From NCBI GenBank assembly GCA_026168455.1, contig CM047431.1, forward strand, positions 15,674,183 through 15,738,182: 64,000 bases of DNA, written 5' to 3'. This document shows, piece by piece, positions 12,559 through 23,851 of the stretch. Positions within the stretch are counted from its first letter, which is position 1. Every line of letters starts with the position of its first letter. Under the pieces are notes generated by a model. The model searched no databases. It was not told where the DNA came from and saw only the letters and a program-made list of their open reading frames with translations. Made by a program: the position numbers and the translations under genes. Source of the stretch: Theocolax elegans (Eukaryota; Arthropoda; Insecta; Hymenoptera; Cerocephalidae).

Positions 12559-15500
12559 CTGTAACAAATAATTTTGCTTGTTAGTAAATTCAAAATGCTG
12601 AAAGAATCTACAATGTGTAAAAAGGTAAGTATTAAATGTTATTTAAATTTAAAAAGAAATATCATGGGATACCTTGCACTCTGTTCTACTTAAAAAAGGA
12701 ACTGACTGCGTACGCTCAACCATGGTATTTCCAGTTTACATTTAACAAAAGATGCATATTGTACGGGATCTTATGATACACTCTACTCAAACGGAGGAAT
12801 AGACCACAAGCTCTTACCATTATATGCACGTTTATTGCTAATAATGTACGTGAGTAATACAAGTAATTTGTTGATAAAAAAGAGGCCATGCACTCTACTC
12901 AACTTTATTAGGAATAGTAGTACGTTCCCTCAATTTTTTTTTCTTCCTACCAAAAATACAGTTAAAGATGTTGCAACAATCTCAACTAAGACAAGGAGAC
13001 CATTACGTTTTTTAATGCCTTTTTAGTTTTTCACATTTTGAATTCATCTACGTAAAAACATTTTTCGTATACCGATTTAATCATAATTTTAAAAATGCAA
13101 AATCTATCTCCATAGTATTTAATATACATAAAATCACTCTATATACTTATTTGTTATTATACGACTTATTATTTATATGCAACAAATTGAATTTTGCAGT
13201 TTATTCATTAATTGCTAAAACATATTTCACTGAACGTAAATGAAAAAAATTTTTGTATAAAAAGAGAACTGACTTTGAAAAAAAGCACTAAAAAATGTGA
13301 AATTATTATTTTTTTATTGTTTCTTAAAAATTCTTTACGACAATATTCTACTTGCTTTGAAAATTATCTGTTAAATAAATAATTGAATTTAAAAAAATGT
13401 TAATTAAAACAATTATAAATAAATTTGTATTGTAATCCCCCCTCAAAGTATTTATTTTCCAAGACTCTTTTATACTTGACTATTATCCGATAGCAAAAAT
13501 ATGATGCTCTAAAGTCGTCTACTTTTTAAAATTTTTAAATTTCCAGTGATATATATATATACAAAAAATGTTTCTACCTGCATTGACCTCTTGAACAGGA
13601 TTATTGTTCAGTTGTATCGCTGCTCCTTCAGGCAGTTGTCCTGGCTCGTCTGGAAGATCACCTTCATGAATGTCCATTTCAATAGCGGGCTGCTCTCGTT
13701 GTTCGACTTCTTGTATTGCTGCATGCGCAATAGCGGGGGCTGCTACTGGACGATCACCAGGTGGTATTGGCTGATCAGCTTCATTTATCTCCGCAGCTCG
13801 AAAATCAGGATTTCTCGGACGTATTTCTACTGGAAGATTGTCTTCTAGAGGATCTTCACGTACTTCTACTGCAACTCCATCTGTAATTGCAAGCATTATT
13901 ACAAACTACATCGTTTTAAGGAGTGCACAAGCACTAAAGAAATTATTGTATTTTAATAAATATACCATCAATTCTTCTGCGACGGCGAGCGTTTTGTTCA
14001 TTTCTTCGTACACGTCTGCGCCGCCTTCTACGAGGAATGTCCCGGATCCCGGCATTTGGCTCTTCGGGTGCTCTTTCTGCTAAGTGCGCATTAGGCTCTT
14101 CGGGTACTCCTCGTTCGCCAATTAATCGTCTCAATCGTCTAACTTCATGAGCGTTTCCTAAAACTTCGTGTTGAGCGCGTACGTTAATTACACTGAAGTC
14201 GAATTCAGGGTCTGCAATGTCTGCATAATAAATTAAAAACTTTACATGTAGATCACTTACACCGCATTGAAAAATACTTTAGATTAACTTACCAATAACG
14301 ACATCGTTCGCTCCTATTTCAGCGTATCTGACGGTCAATTCCTGTTCAATTTCTTCAAGAGCTTCAATTTTTTCAAGAATGTTTCCCTTTAGATGGGAAA
14401 TTATCGTAAGAACTTCTTGCTTTGTTAGAAGGCGTAAAGTATATAATTTCCAAACTAAAATAAAATATTTGTTTAATAATTGATGAAGTGAAAAAATGTT
14501 GTTTCGTAAATAAATTTAAGTTTGAGTACAGAGTGTCTCGATAGGCATAAGTATGTAAGTAAACTACAAGACTACAATTTTGAAGTTTAGCAATAATCAC
14601 AAGACTAAAAATACTAATAATACAAGACTACAATTTTCTACAGTTTAATGTAAGCATCAAGAGAAAACGAGAGGAGTTGCTTTATTATAAATTGTAGGTA
14701 GAAGTTGAAAAAAGAATAAGATACGTAATATTGTTAAATTGTACCACTACTAACCGCGAGTGATTTGCACATCCCTATAACGGGTTGTGTATCTAGGAAG
14801 TCTACTTATTTGTTGACCTCGGGACAATCTTATAACGTCGGTAACGTTTCCATTTTGCACGTTTAATAATTTAGCTTGCAAAAGATATATAATTCTTCAA
14901 AATGTTCACAAAACTTCGCAAATGAATTGTTCATATCATTTAAATTGTTTACTCACTTGTAAATTCCCAAGCTGATTTGTGTACACCGATTTTTCTTTGT
15001 AATGTAGCGTTGTGGGACTCGACAATATTATTCGTACGGTTTTCCAATCCGAAAATCGAAAAACCACGAGGAGTGATTCTCTCAATCCATTGATGCCTAT
15101 AGTATTCGATAAACGGACTAAATACCCGACGGACCCGCGGTGTACACCGATCAACAATTGAGCGGAAGGTGGCTTCGATTTCGTCAAAAGGAAGGAAAGC
15201 CAAAGCTAAAATCTCCTTTACCACAGTGAGCATTTCAGCATCGTTGCGTACTGCTTCAAATGTATGCAATAATCGCAGACGGTGAAAAATGGCCTAAAAC
15301 AGTAGTAAAGAATACATTATTCAATTGCATATTGTTGCGCTTTACTAATTATTTTTTAAATTAATTTAATTAATTTAAGATTTTAATTAATTTAAGACAG
15401 CAATTGCGGATTAAAATCTGGAAAAATGATTTTTTAAGTAAAAAAGATTATATAAATAATATTATGTAAAAAACATTAATAAAAATTTAAAGTTGAACTA

Positions 15501-17082
15501 TGCATAAACAATTTTTGTTAAAAATCCTCACAGTGGGTTCAAAAGTTCATATATTGATGTAAGAAATCTAAAATGTACCTTCGATGATGAATTTCCTTTC
15601 AAAAGTCACTTGTTGAAAAGTACAGTTGGGACCGTTAAATCAAAAAAATAAACTCTCAAGCTTTTTCAACCTGTGTTAGATATAGTTACCTGTACTACCT
15701 CATATTTTCATTTTTAAACAGGTGTGTTAATTATATTATTGAATACTTGCAATTTCCTTATACTTTTTAAAAAATAAAATGAAAACTTTTGTTGTACTGT
15801 TAAAATCTTAGGTAGTGCAGGTAACTACATCTAAAACAAGTCGATAAAACTTGAAAGTTTTACTTTTGGCTTAGCGGTCCCAATTGGACTTTACAATAAG
15901 TGATTTTTGAAAAGAAATTGATCATCAATGACGCATTTTGAATTTTTTACATCAAGGTATAGACTCTTGGGCCCTCTATATGGATATTTAGTTAATTTTT
16001 TACAAAAAATTTTTTTAAGCATTTTAAAATTTTATACATTAATTGCACTTTCAAAGCCTTATTTGGAATAAGTTATTTTTAAAAGAAAAATTTAAAATGT
16101 AAAATGCTAAATATAAAAGTATAAATTATACCCTGTCGTAATGTACATTACACCCGACGACTGTCGCAGCTGGGAAGCAGGATCTGGCAGCGTTCCTCAT
16201 TGCTAATTCAAAATCTAACATGATTACTTGGACATTATTATTTCTTGCAACGTCCAGAAAAGCTTCAATACATGCCATATAAGCAGCTTCCGTTTTTCTC
16301 GACATTAAAGCATAAAAGAAAGGGACAGCCTTGAATGAAAAAACATCAATTAAAACATTAAATTAATTCACAGAAACTAAATGAATTTTGCCCTTACGTG
16401 ATTATATCTAACGCCTAAAATGCAGAATAATTGGATGGCTCCTGGAATAGTGGGCACCACTTTGAATGTTGCATCCATAAATATTTTAGAGACGTGACTA
16501 AAATCCGCCCTGATGAAGTCATCGTCTTTAAATATAGTGTGAACGTCACCATTAATATCCGTAACGTTTCTCGTTCTAAACTGCCCAGTCGCGTATTCAA
16601 GTAGACCTCCATCGTGCAGCCGAGCCAGACTCTCTCCATAGGAACGTAAATTTTCTGGATTTGGAGGAAATGACAAATTTCGCCAACGTGCCATACTACT
16701 CCTTAACTGTTGAAATGAAACCAAAGCTGATGCTTCTGGATGCCTGAAAGCAGATCATGGATTAATATTATAAAATATTTTAAATTTCCATGAAATAATA
16801 ATATTTGTAAAAATAAATTTTAGTAACAACAAGACAATGCAATTTATAACAAAACATAGAGATACTTACAGCATCGCAATTGTATCGTACAATTGTCGAA
16901 GTTGATACCAATTATTCGTCAGCGCTGCCTTAATCTCGTCTTTGAAACGGGTTACGATGTAAGCGTGCTCATAACGCTCGCAACCTTCAGAGTGCGGTGT
17001 CATCGGTTCTATTACGTCCAAATTATGAGTGTACATTCGTGCTGTTCCACCACACTGACCATACTGCCTGCACCTAAGGTAA
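12386..17082 (-). CDS. MULE-type transposase with C-terminal RING finger, left-arm copy (spliced)
   Basis: Mirror image of the plus-strand gene at 18939-23851. Predicted exons in transcript order on the minus strand are 17082-16870, 16743-16398, 16329-16132, 15293-14957, 14874-14755, 14454-14293, 14220-13966, 13880-13578 and 12558-12386. Wherever open frames can be compared, the two copies encode identical peptides. Domains in order are a zinc finger, a DDE core (Asp in MDATFK, Asp in VIMLDFE, Glu in NNIVESHN), a basic stretch, an acidic linker and a RING-HC finger. Splice sites are GT-AG throughout and phases agree. This copy also keeps more upstream sequence than the right copy (see 17701-17780). 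It would act in the nucleus to cut and join element ends; the RING suggests E3 ubiquitin ligase ability, which is inference from the family. Confidence 0.85.
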
Positions 17083-17700
17083 CTGTACAAATAAAGTAAA
17101 TAAATAAGAACAATTGTCAAATATTTAAAGTCTTATTACATATTACAATAGTATTCAAAATTTAAAAAAAAAACAAAAACCACATCTATTGGTGTTAGTC
17201 ATTCTAATTGGCAAATGTTAAATGTGTAAAAAAAGTTATAAACAGTACAACTCAAGACTATATTTTCTTCAAATTTTAACAGTGGCTATAAAACATCATT
17301 TGAATCCACGTGAATGGATCAGGATTTAAAAATACTATAATAATAAAAACTAATTTACAAAATTATTGCATAAAATTGAATATTTATGCAAAAACAAGAT
17401 AAATTATTTTTTAAATAAATGTTTTCAGTGCTTTTAGTAATTCTGCTAGTTCATTCAAGTTGACTAAAATTATATTTAATATTTACTGTTACAATTCAAC
17501 CTATTCGATGTAAAAGTACCTAAGATATCCTGCGGTAAGTGCACTTCAAAAAAAATCCTAGTTTGCATAGCCATAAATTGATTAACACATAGGTATTTCG
17601 CAAATAAATAGCTACAAAAATGTTAAATGTAAAAAATTTGTTAAAGTTTTAATTAGCTGTATAATAAATTAATAATTATTAGTTATAAACTATTTTTTTT

Positions 17701-17780
17701 GTTATTCTAACACAGCGTTCTTCCCAAATTCGTAAATGCAAATGAATAAATCTCGCCTCCTCAACATCCATTTCCTGCAT
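17701..17780 (-). CDS. Possible first coding exon of the left transposase gene
   Basis: On the minus strand an ATG at 17780 opens a frame reading MQEMDVEEARFIHLHLRIWE that runs toward the arm boundary. Only its last 15 bases are inside the inverted repeat, so the right copy has lost this start. No clean donor in the phase required by the zinc finger exon is visible, so at least one more exon would be needed. This is a guess from position and codon pattern. Confidence 0.25.
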
Positions 17781-18305
17781 TATTCAAAATCAATTTCTAG
17801 TAATAATGCGAATCGAGTAATCAGAGAAGTCCCATCGAACAGTGATAAAATTTTGAAACCCAGAAAACGGCTCAACGCAGGTACAATCACAAAATCAGCT
17901 GATTAACGTTTACAGTCAATTAATCTGAAAAATGACATTTTTCATTCATTTTGAATGTTAAGGCGATTATAAACTTTAAATTTTTAAAAACGAATCATGA
18001 TTTTCCTTTGCAATGACTAATGAAACGAGTAAATACCAAATACAGGAAAAAAATATTCTTTGGCGTATTATAAATATTACAAAAATTAAAAATATACAGT
18101 TGCTCAAAACTGTAAAAATTGTAATTAAGGAAGTATTACACTTGAAAATTTTGTAATAATTATGTAATAATGTGCTTGCAATTACAGATGGAGTTGCAGT
18201 AGAAGTACGTGAAGAACAGGCTTATCCCCTTAATGGAACCTCAAGGGCTAAACAAATGTCAATTGACATTTGTTTAGCCCTTGAGGTTCCATTAAGGGGA
18301 TAAGC
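17716..18305. other. Central spacer of the giant palindrome
   Basis: A 590-bp segment that is not shared symmetrically. It contains upstream sequence of the left gene (about 17716-18150), then at 18160-18214 a plus-strand piece resembling the 3' intron end and first codons of the acidic-linker exon at 22141 (TTGCAATTACAG followed by ATGGAGTTGCAGTAGAAG), and then the left stem of the 94-bp palindrome. This patchwork marks the fusion point of the two arms. Confidence 0.75.
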
Positions 18306-18309
18306 CTGT
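18216..18309. repeat. Perfect 94-bp palindrome
   Basis: Two 47-base stems meet with no loop at 18262/18263 (TGTCAATTGACA at the centre). The outer ends read ACAGGCTTATCCCC and its complement. It is not the centre of the giant palindrome (18010.5) but lies where the spacer meets the right arm. Confidence 0.95.
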
Positions 18310-18938
18310 GTTAGAATAACAAAAAAAATAGTTTATAACTAATAATTATTAATTTATTATACAGCTAATTAAAACTTTAACAAATTTTTTACATTTAACA
18401 TTTTTGTAGCTATTTATTTGCGAAATACCTATGTGTTAATCAATTTATGGCTATGCAAACTAGGATTTTTTTTGAAGTGCACTTACCGCAGGATATCTTA
18501 GGTACTTTTACATCGAATAGGTTGAATTGTAACAGTAAATATTAAATATAATTTTAGTCAACTTGAATGAACTAGCAGAATTACTAAAAGCACTGAAAAC
18601 ATTTATTTAAAAAATAATTTATCTTGTTTTTGCATAAATATTCAATTTTATGCAATAATTTTGTAAATTAGTTTTTATTATTATAGTATTTTTAAATCCT
18701 GATCCATTCACGTGGATTCAAATGATGTTTTATAGCCACTGTTAAAATTTGAAGAAAATATAGTCTTGAGTTGTACTGTTTATAACTTTTTTTACACATT
18801 TAACATTTGCCAATTAGAATGACTAACACCAATAGATGTGGTTTTTGTTTTTTTTTTAAATTTTGAATACTATTGTAATATGTAATAAGACTTTAAATAT
18901 TTGACAATTGTTCTTATTTATTTACTTTATTTGTACAG
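18310..18938 (+). other. Right-arm 5' flank of transposase gene
   Basis: Mirrors 17083-17711. AT-rich, with no exon I can defend before the zinc finger exon. A polypyrimidine-type acceptor (TTATTTGTACAG) ends it. Confidence 0.5.
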
Positions 18939-19151
18939 TTACCTTAGGTGCAGGCAGTATGGTCAGTGTGGTGGAACAGCACGAATGTACACTCATAATT
19001 TGGACGTAATAGAACCGATGACACCGCACTCTGAAGGTTGCGAGCGTTATGAGCACGCTTACATCGTAACCCGTTTCAAAGACGAGATTAAGGCAGCGCT
19101 GACGAATAATTGGTATCAACTTCGACAATTGTACGATACAATTGCGATGCT
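18939..19151 (+). CDS. Zinc finger exon (FLYWCH/MULE type)
   Basis: Encodes YLRCRQYGQCGGTARMY with a C-x5-C pair, followed by TPHSEGC that can supply the His and Cys ligands. This arrangement before a DDE core is usual in animal MULE transposases, where it binds element ends. Donor is GTAAGT at 19152. Confidence 0.8.
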
Positions 19152-22100
19152 GTAAGTATCTCTATGTTTTGTTATAAATTGCATTGTCTTGTTGTTACTA
19201 AAATTTATTTTTACAAATATTATTATTTCATGGAAATTTAAAATATTTTATAATATTAATCCATGATCTGCTTTCAGGCATCCAGAAGCATCAGCTTTGG
19301 TTTCATTTCAACAGTTAAGGAGTAGTATGGCACGTTGGCGAAATTTGTCATTTCCTCCAAATCCAGAAAATTTACGTTCCTATGGAGAGAGTCTGGCTCG
19401 GCTGCACGATGGAGGTCTACTTGAATACGCGACTGGGCAGTTTAGAACGAGAAACGTTACGGATATTAATGGTGACGTTCACACTATATTTAAAGACGAT
19501 GACTTCATCAGGGCGGATTTTAGTCACGTCTCTAAAATATTTATGGATGCAACATTCAAAGTGGTGCCCACTATTCCAGGAGCCATCCAATTATTCTGCA
19601 TTTTAGGCGTTAGATATAATCACGTAAGGGCAAAATTCATTTAGTTTCTGTGAATTAATTTAATGTTTTAATTGATGTTTTTTCATTCAAGGCTGTCCCT
19701 TTCTTTTATGCTTTAATGTCGAGAAAAACGGAAGCTGCTTATATGGCATGTATTGAAGCTTTTCTGGACGTTGCAAGAAATAATAATGTCCAAGTAATCA
19801 TGTTAGATTTTGAATTAGCAATGAGGAACGCTGCCAGATCCTGCTTCCCAGCTGCGACAGTCGTCGGGTGTAATGTACATTACGACAGGGTATAATTTAT
19901 ACTTTTATATTTAGCATTTTACATTTTAAATTTTTCTTTTAAAAATAACTTATTCCAAATAAGGCTTTGAAAGTGCAATTAATGTATAAAATTTTAAAAT
20001 GCTTAAAAAAATTTTTTGTAAAAAATTAACTAAATATCCATATAGAGGGCCCAAGAGTCTATACCTTGATGTAAAAAATTCAAAATGCGTCATTGATGAT
20101 CAATTTCTTTTCAAAAATCACTTATTGTAAAGTCCAATTGGGACCGCTAAGCCAAAAGTAAAACTTTCAAGTTTTATCGACTTGTTTTAGATGTAGTTAC
20201 CTGCACTACCTAAGATTTTAACAGTACAACAAAAGTTTTCATTTTATTTTTTAAAAAGTATAAGGAAATTGCAAGTATTCAATAATATAATTAACACACC
20301 TGTTTAAAAATGAAAATATGAGGTAGTACAGGTAACTATATCTAACACAGGTTGAAAAAGCTTGAGAGTTTATTTTTTTGATTTAACGGTCCCAACTGTA
20401 CTTTTCAACAAGTGACTTTTGAAAGGAAATTCATCATCGAAGGTACATTTTAGATTTCTTACATCAATATATGAACTTTTGAACCCACTGTGAGGATTTT
20501 TAACAAAAATTGTTTATGCATAGTTCAACTTTAAATTTTTATTAATGTTTTTTACATAATATTATTTATATAATCTTTTTTACTTAAAAAATCATTTTTC
20601 CAGATTTTAATCCGCAATTGCTGTCTTAAATTAATTAAAATCTTAAATTAATTAAATTAATTTAAAAAATAATTAGTAAAGCGCAACAATATGCAATTGA
20701 ATAATGTATTCTTTACTACTGTTTTAGGCCATTTTTCACCGTCTGCGATTATTGCATACATTTGAAGCAGTACGCAACGATGCTGAAATGCTCACTGTGG
20801 TAAAGGAGATTTTAGCTTTGGCTTTCCTTCCTTTTGACGAAATCGAAGCCACCTTCCGCTCAATTGTTGATCGGTGTACACCGCGGGTCCGTCGGGTATT
20901 TAGTCCGTTTATCGAATACTATAGGCATCAATGGATTGAGAGAATCACTCCTCGTGGTTTTTCGATTTTCGGATTGGAAAACCGTACGAATAATATTGTC
21001 GAGTCCCACAACGCTACATTACAAAGAAAAATCGGTGTACACAAATCAGCTTGGGAATTTACAAGTGAGTAAACAATTTAAATGATATGAACAATTCATT
21101 TGCGAAGTTTTGTGAACATTTTGAAGAATTATATATCTTTTGCAAGCTAAATTATTAAACGTGCAAAATGGAAACGTTACCGACGTTATAAGATTGTCCC
21201 GAGGTCAACAAATAAGTAGACTTCCTAGATACACAACCCGTTATAGGGATGTGCAAATCACTCGCGGTTAGTAGTGGTACAATTTAACAATATTACGTAT
21301 CTTATTCTTTTTTCAACTTCTACCTACAATTTATAATAAAGCAACTCCTCTCGTTTTCTCTTGATGCTTACATTAAACTGTAGAAAATTGTAGTCTTGTA
21401 TTATTAGTATTTTTAGTCTTGTGATTATTGCTAAACTTCAAAATTGTAGTCTTGTAGTTTACTTACATACTTATGCCTATCGAGACACTCTGTACTCAAA
21501 CTTAAATTTATTTACGAAACAACATTTTTTCACTTCATCAATTATTAAACAAATATTTTATTTTAGTTTGGAAATTATATACTTTACGCCTTCTAACAAA
21601 GCAAGAAGTTCTTACGATAATTTCCCATCTAAAGGGAAACATTCTTGAAAAAATTGAAGCTCTTGAAGAAATTGAACAGGAATTGACCGTCAGATACGCT
21701 GAAATAGGAGCGAACGATGTCGTTATTGGTAAGTTAATCTAAAGTATTTTTCAATGCGGTGTAAGTGATCTACATGTAAAGTTTTTAATTTATTATGCAG
21801 ACATTGCAGACCCTGAATTCGACTTCAGTGTAATTAACGTACGCGCTCAACACGAAGTTTTAGGAAACGCTCATGAAGTTAGACGATTGAGACGATTAAT
21901 TGGCGAACGAGGAGTACCCGAAGAGCCTAATGCGCACTTAGCAGAAAGAGCACCCGAAGAGCCAAATGCCGGGATCCGGGACATTCCTCGTAGAAGGCGG
22001 CGCAGACGTGTACGAAGAAATGAACAAAACGCTCGCCGTCGCAGAAGAATTGATGGTATATTTATTAAAATACAATAATTTCTTTAGTGCTTGTGCACTC

Positions 22101-23851
22101 CTTAAAACGATGTAGTTTGTAATAATGCTTGCAATTACAGATGGAGTTGCAGTAGAAGTACGTGAAGATCCTCTAGAAGACAATCTTCCAGTAGAAATAC
22201 GTCCGAGAAATCCTGATTTTCGAGCTGCGGAGATAAATGAAGCTGATCAGCCAATACCACCTGGTGATCGTCCAGTAGCAGCCCCCGCTATTGCGCATGC
22301 AGCAATACAAGAAGTCGAACAACGAGAGCAGCCCGCTATTGAAATGGACATTCATGAAGGTGATCTTCCAGACGAGCCAGGACAACTGCCTGAAGGAGCA
22401 GCGATACAACTGAACAATAATCCTGTTCAAGAGGTCAATGCAGGTAGAAACATTTTTTGTATATATATATATCACTGGAAATTTAAAAATTTTAAAAAGT
22501 AGACGACTTTAGAGCATCATATTTTTGCTATCGGATAATAGTCAAGTATAAAAGAGTCTTGGAAAATAAATACTTTGAGGGGGGATTACAATACAAATTT
22601 ATTTATAATTGTTTTAATTAACATTTTTTTAAATTCAATTATTTATTTAACAGATAATTTTCAAAGCAAGTAGAATATTGTCGTAAAGAATTTTTAAGAA
22701 ACAAATGGTTTTAAGGGGGTATTGCATTTAAAATTGTACTGGACTGAACACATTTCACTTTTTGTAAAGATCTACGAAGTATTTAACTAAAAAAAAACAT
22801 GAAAAAGAAATTGCATAAAAAATGTAAAAAAAAGCTAACAACAAAAAATAGACTAAAAAATGTGAAAAAGAAATTTGTTTTTAGAAAAAAAAAAACGACT
22901 TTGAAAAAAAGCGCTAAAAAATGTGAAATAATAATTTCACATTTTTTAGTGCTTTTTTTCAAAGTCAGTTCTCTTTTTATACAAAAATTTTTTTCATTTA
23001 CGTTCAGTGAAATATGTTTTAGCAATTAATGAATAAACTGCAAAATTCAATTTGTTGCATATAAATAATAAGTCGTATAATAACAAATAAGTATATAGAG
23101 TGATTTTATGTATATTAAATACTATGGAGATAGATTTTGCATTTTTAAAATTATGATTAAATCGGTATACGAAAAATGTTTTTACGTAGATGAATTCAAA
23201 ATGTGAAAAACTAAAAAGGCATTAAAAAACGTAATGGTCTCCTTGTCTTAGTTGAGATTGTTGCAACATCTTTAACTGTATTTTTGGTAGGAAGAAAAAA
23301 AAATTGAGGGAACGTACTACTATTCCTAATAAAGTTGAGTAGAGTGCATGGCCTCTTTTTTATCAACAAATTACTTGTATTACTCACGTACATTATTAGC
23401 AATAAACGTGCATATAATGGTAAGAGCTTGTGGTCTATTCCTCCGTTTGAGTAGAGTGTATCATAAGATCCCGTACAATATGCATCTTTTGTTAAATGTA
23501 AACTGGAAATACCATGGTTGAGCGTACGCAGTCAGTTCCTTTTTTAAGTAGAACAGAGTGCAAGGTATCCCATGATATTTCTTTTTAAATTTAAATAACA
23601 TTTAATACTTACCTTTTTACACATTGTAGATTCTTTCAGCATTTTGAATTTACTAACAAGCAAAATTATTTGTTACAGGTAACGCACCAAGGTGCGTTTG
23701 TTGTCTGAACGCAGAACCACTATTCGCTTTTCTTCCATGCGGCCATTTGTCTGCTTGCGCCGATTGCGCCGCAACATTATGGCAAAGCCGCGTACGAAGA
23801 TGCCCCAATTGCAGATCAAATTCTACACGTTACGTTAGAATTTATACGTAA
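18939..23851 (+). CDS. MULE-type transposase with C-terminal RING finger, right-arm copy (spliced)
   Basis: Nine exons can be read: 18939-19151, 19278-19623, 19692-19889, 20728-21064, 21147-21266, 21567-21728, 21801-22055, 22141-22443 and 23679-23851. All introns are GT-AG and every phase joins without a stop, giving about 701 residues; the N-terminus is incomplete. Order of parts: a C2HC-type FLYWCH/MULE zinc finger (residues 1-50); a DDE core with MDATFK (first Asp), VIMLDFELA (second Asp), GCNVHYDR and NNIVESHN (Glu); a linker; an Arg-rich segment that could be a nuclear signal; an acidic, Pro-rich linker; and a RING-HC finger over the last 55 residues. The DDE motifs and the C-x-H signature after the second Asp are typical of Mutator-like transposases. 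The terminal RING plus RYVRIYT resembles the ending of inhibitor-of-apoptosis E3 ligases. All catalytic and zinc residues are intact. Exon boundaries are my reading and need transcript support. Confidence 0.87.
19278..19623 (+). CDS. DDE core exon with first catalytic Asp
   Basis: Contains FSHVSKIFMDATFKVVP; the Asp of DATF is the expected first metal ligand of MULE transposases. Acceptor CTTTCAG, donor GTAAGG. Confidence 0.85.
19692..19889 (+). CDS. DDE core exon with second catalytic Asp
   Basis: Contains VQVIMLDFELAMRNA (second Asp) and CFPAATVVGCNVHYDR, matching the MULE pattern of an Asp followed by a GC-x-x-H motif. Confidence 0.87.
20728..21064 (+). CDS. DDE core exon with catalytic Glu
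   Basis: Contains the conserved NRTNNIVESHNATLQRKI block, whose Glu completes the DDE triad. It is separated from the previous exon by an 838-bp intron. Donor GTGAGT at 21065. Confidence 0.87.
21801..22055 (+). CDS. Arg-rich exon
   Basis: Ends with two Arg clusters (IPRRRRRRRVRRNE, then ARRRRRID), a likely nuclear localisation or DNA-contact segment. It carries a short duplicated motif (PEEPNAHLAER, then PEEPNAG). Confidence 0.8.
22141..22443 (+). CDS. Acidic, proline-rich linker exon
   Basis: Encodes about 100 residues rich in Glu, Asp, Pro and Ala (such as PAIEMDIHEGDLPDEPGQLP) between the transposase and the RING finger. It is probably disordered. A diverged copy of its first bases lies in the central spacer at 18187-18214. 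Confidence 0.8.
22704..22966 (+). repeat. Right-arm-only segment ending in a hairpin
   Basis: About 216 bp (22704-22919) absent from the left arm near 13320. Its end forms a near-perfect hairpin with following shared sequence (22897-22966, GACTTTGAAAAAAAGC stem). The left arm keeps only one stem, consistent with a hairpin-associated deletion there or a foldback duplication here. Confidence 0.75.
23679..23851 (+). CDS. RING-HC exon (IAP-type E3 ligase signature)
   Basis: Encodes APRCVCCLNAEPLFAFLPCG, HLSACADC and RRCPNCRS, then RYVRIYT and TAA. The ligands fit C-x2-C, C-x-H-x3-C-x2-C, C-x2-C of a RING-HC finger. Close spacing and the hydrophobic tail recall inhibitor-of-apoptosis RINGs, which recruit E2 enzymes. 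It lies 1235 bp beyond the acidic exon but joins it in phase. Confidence 0.88.
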
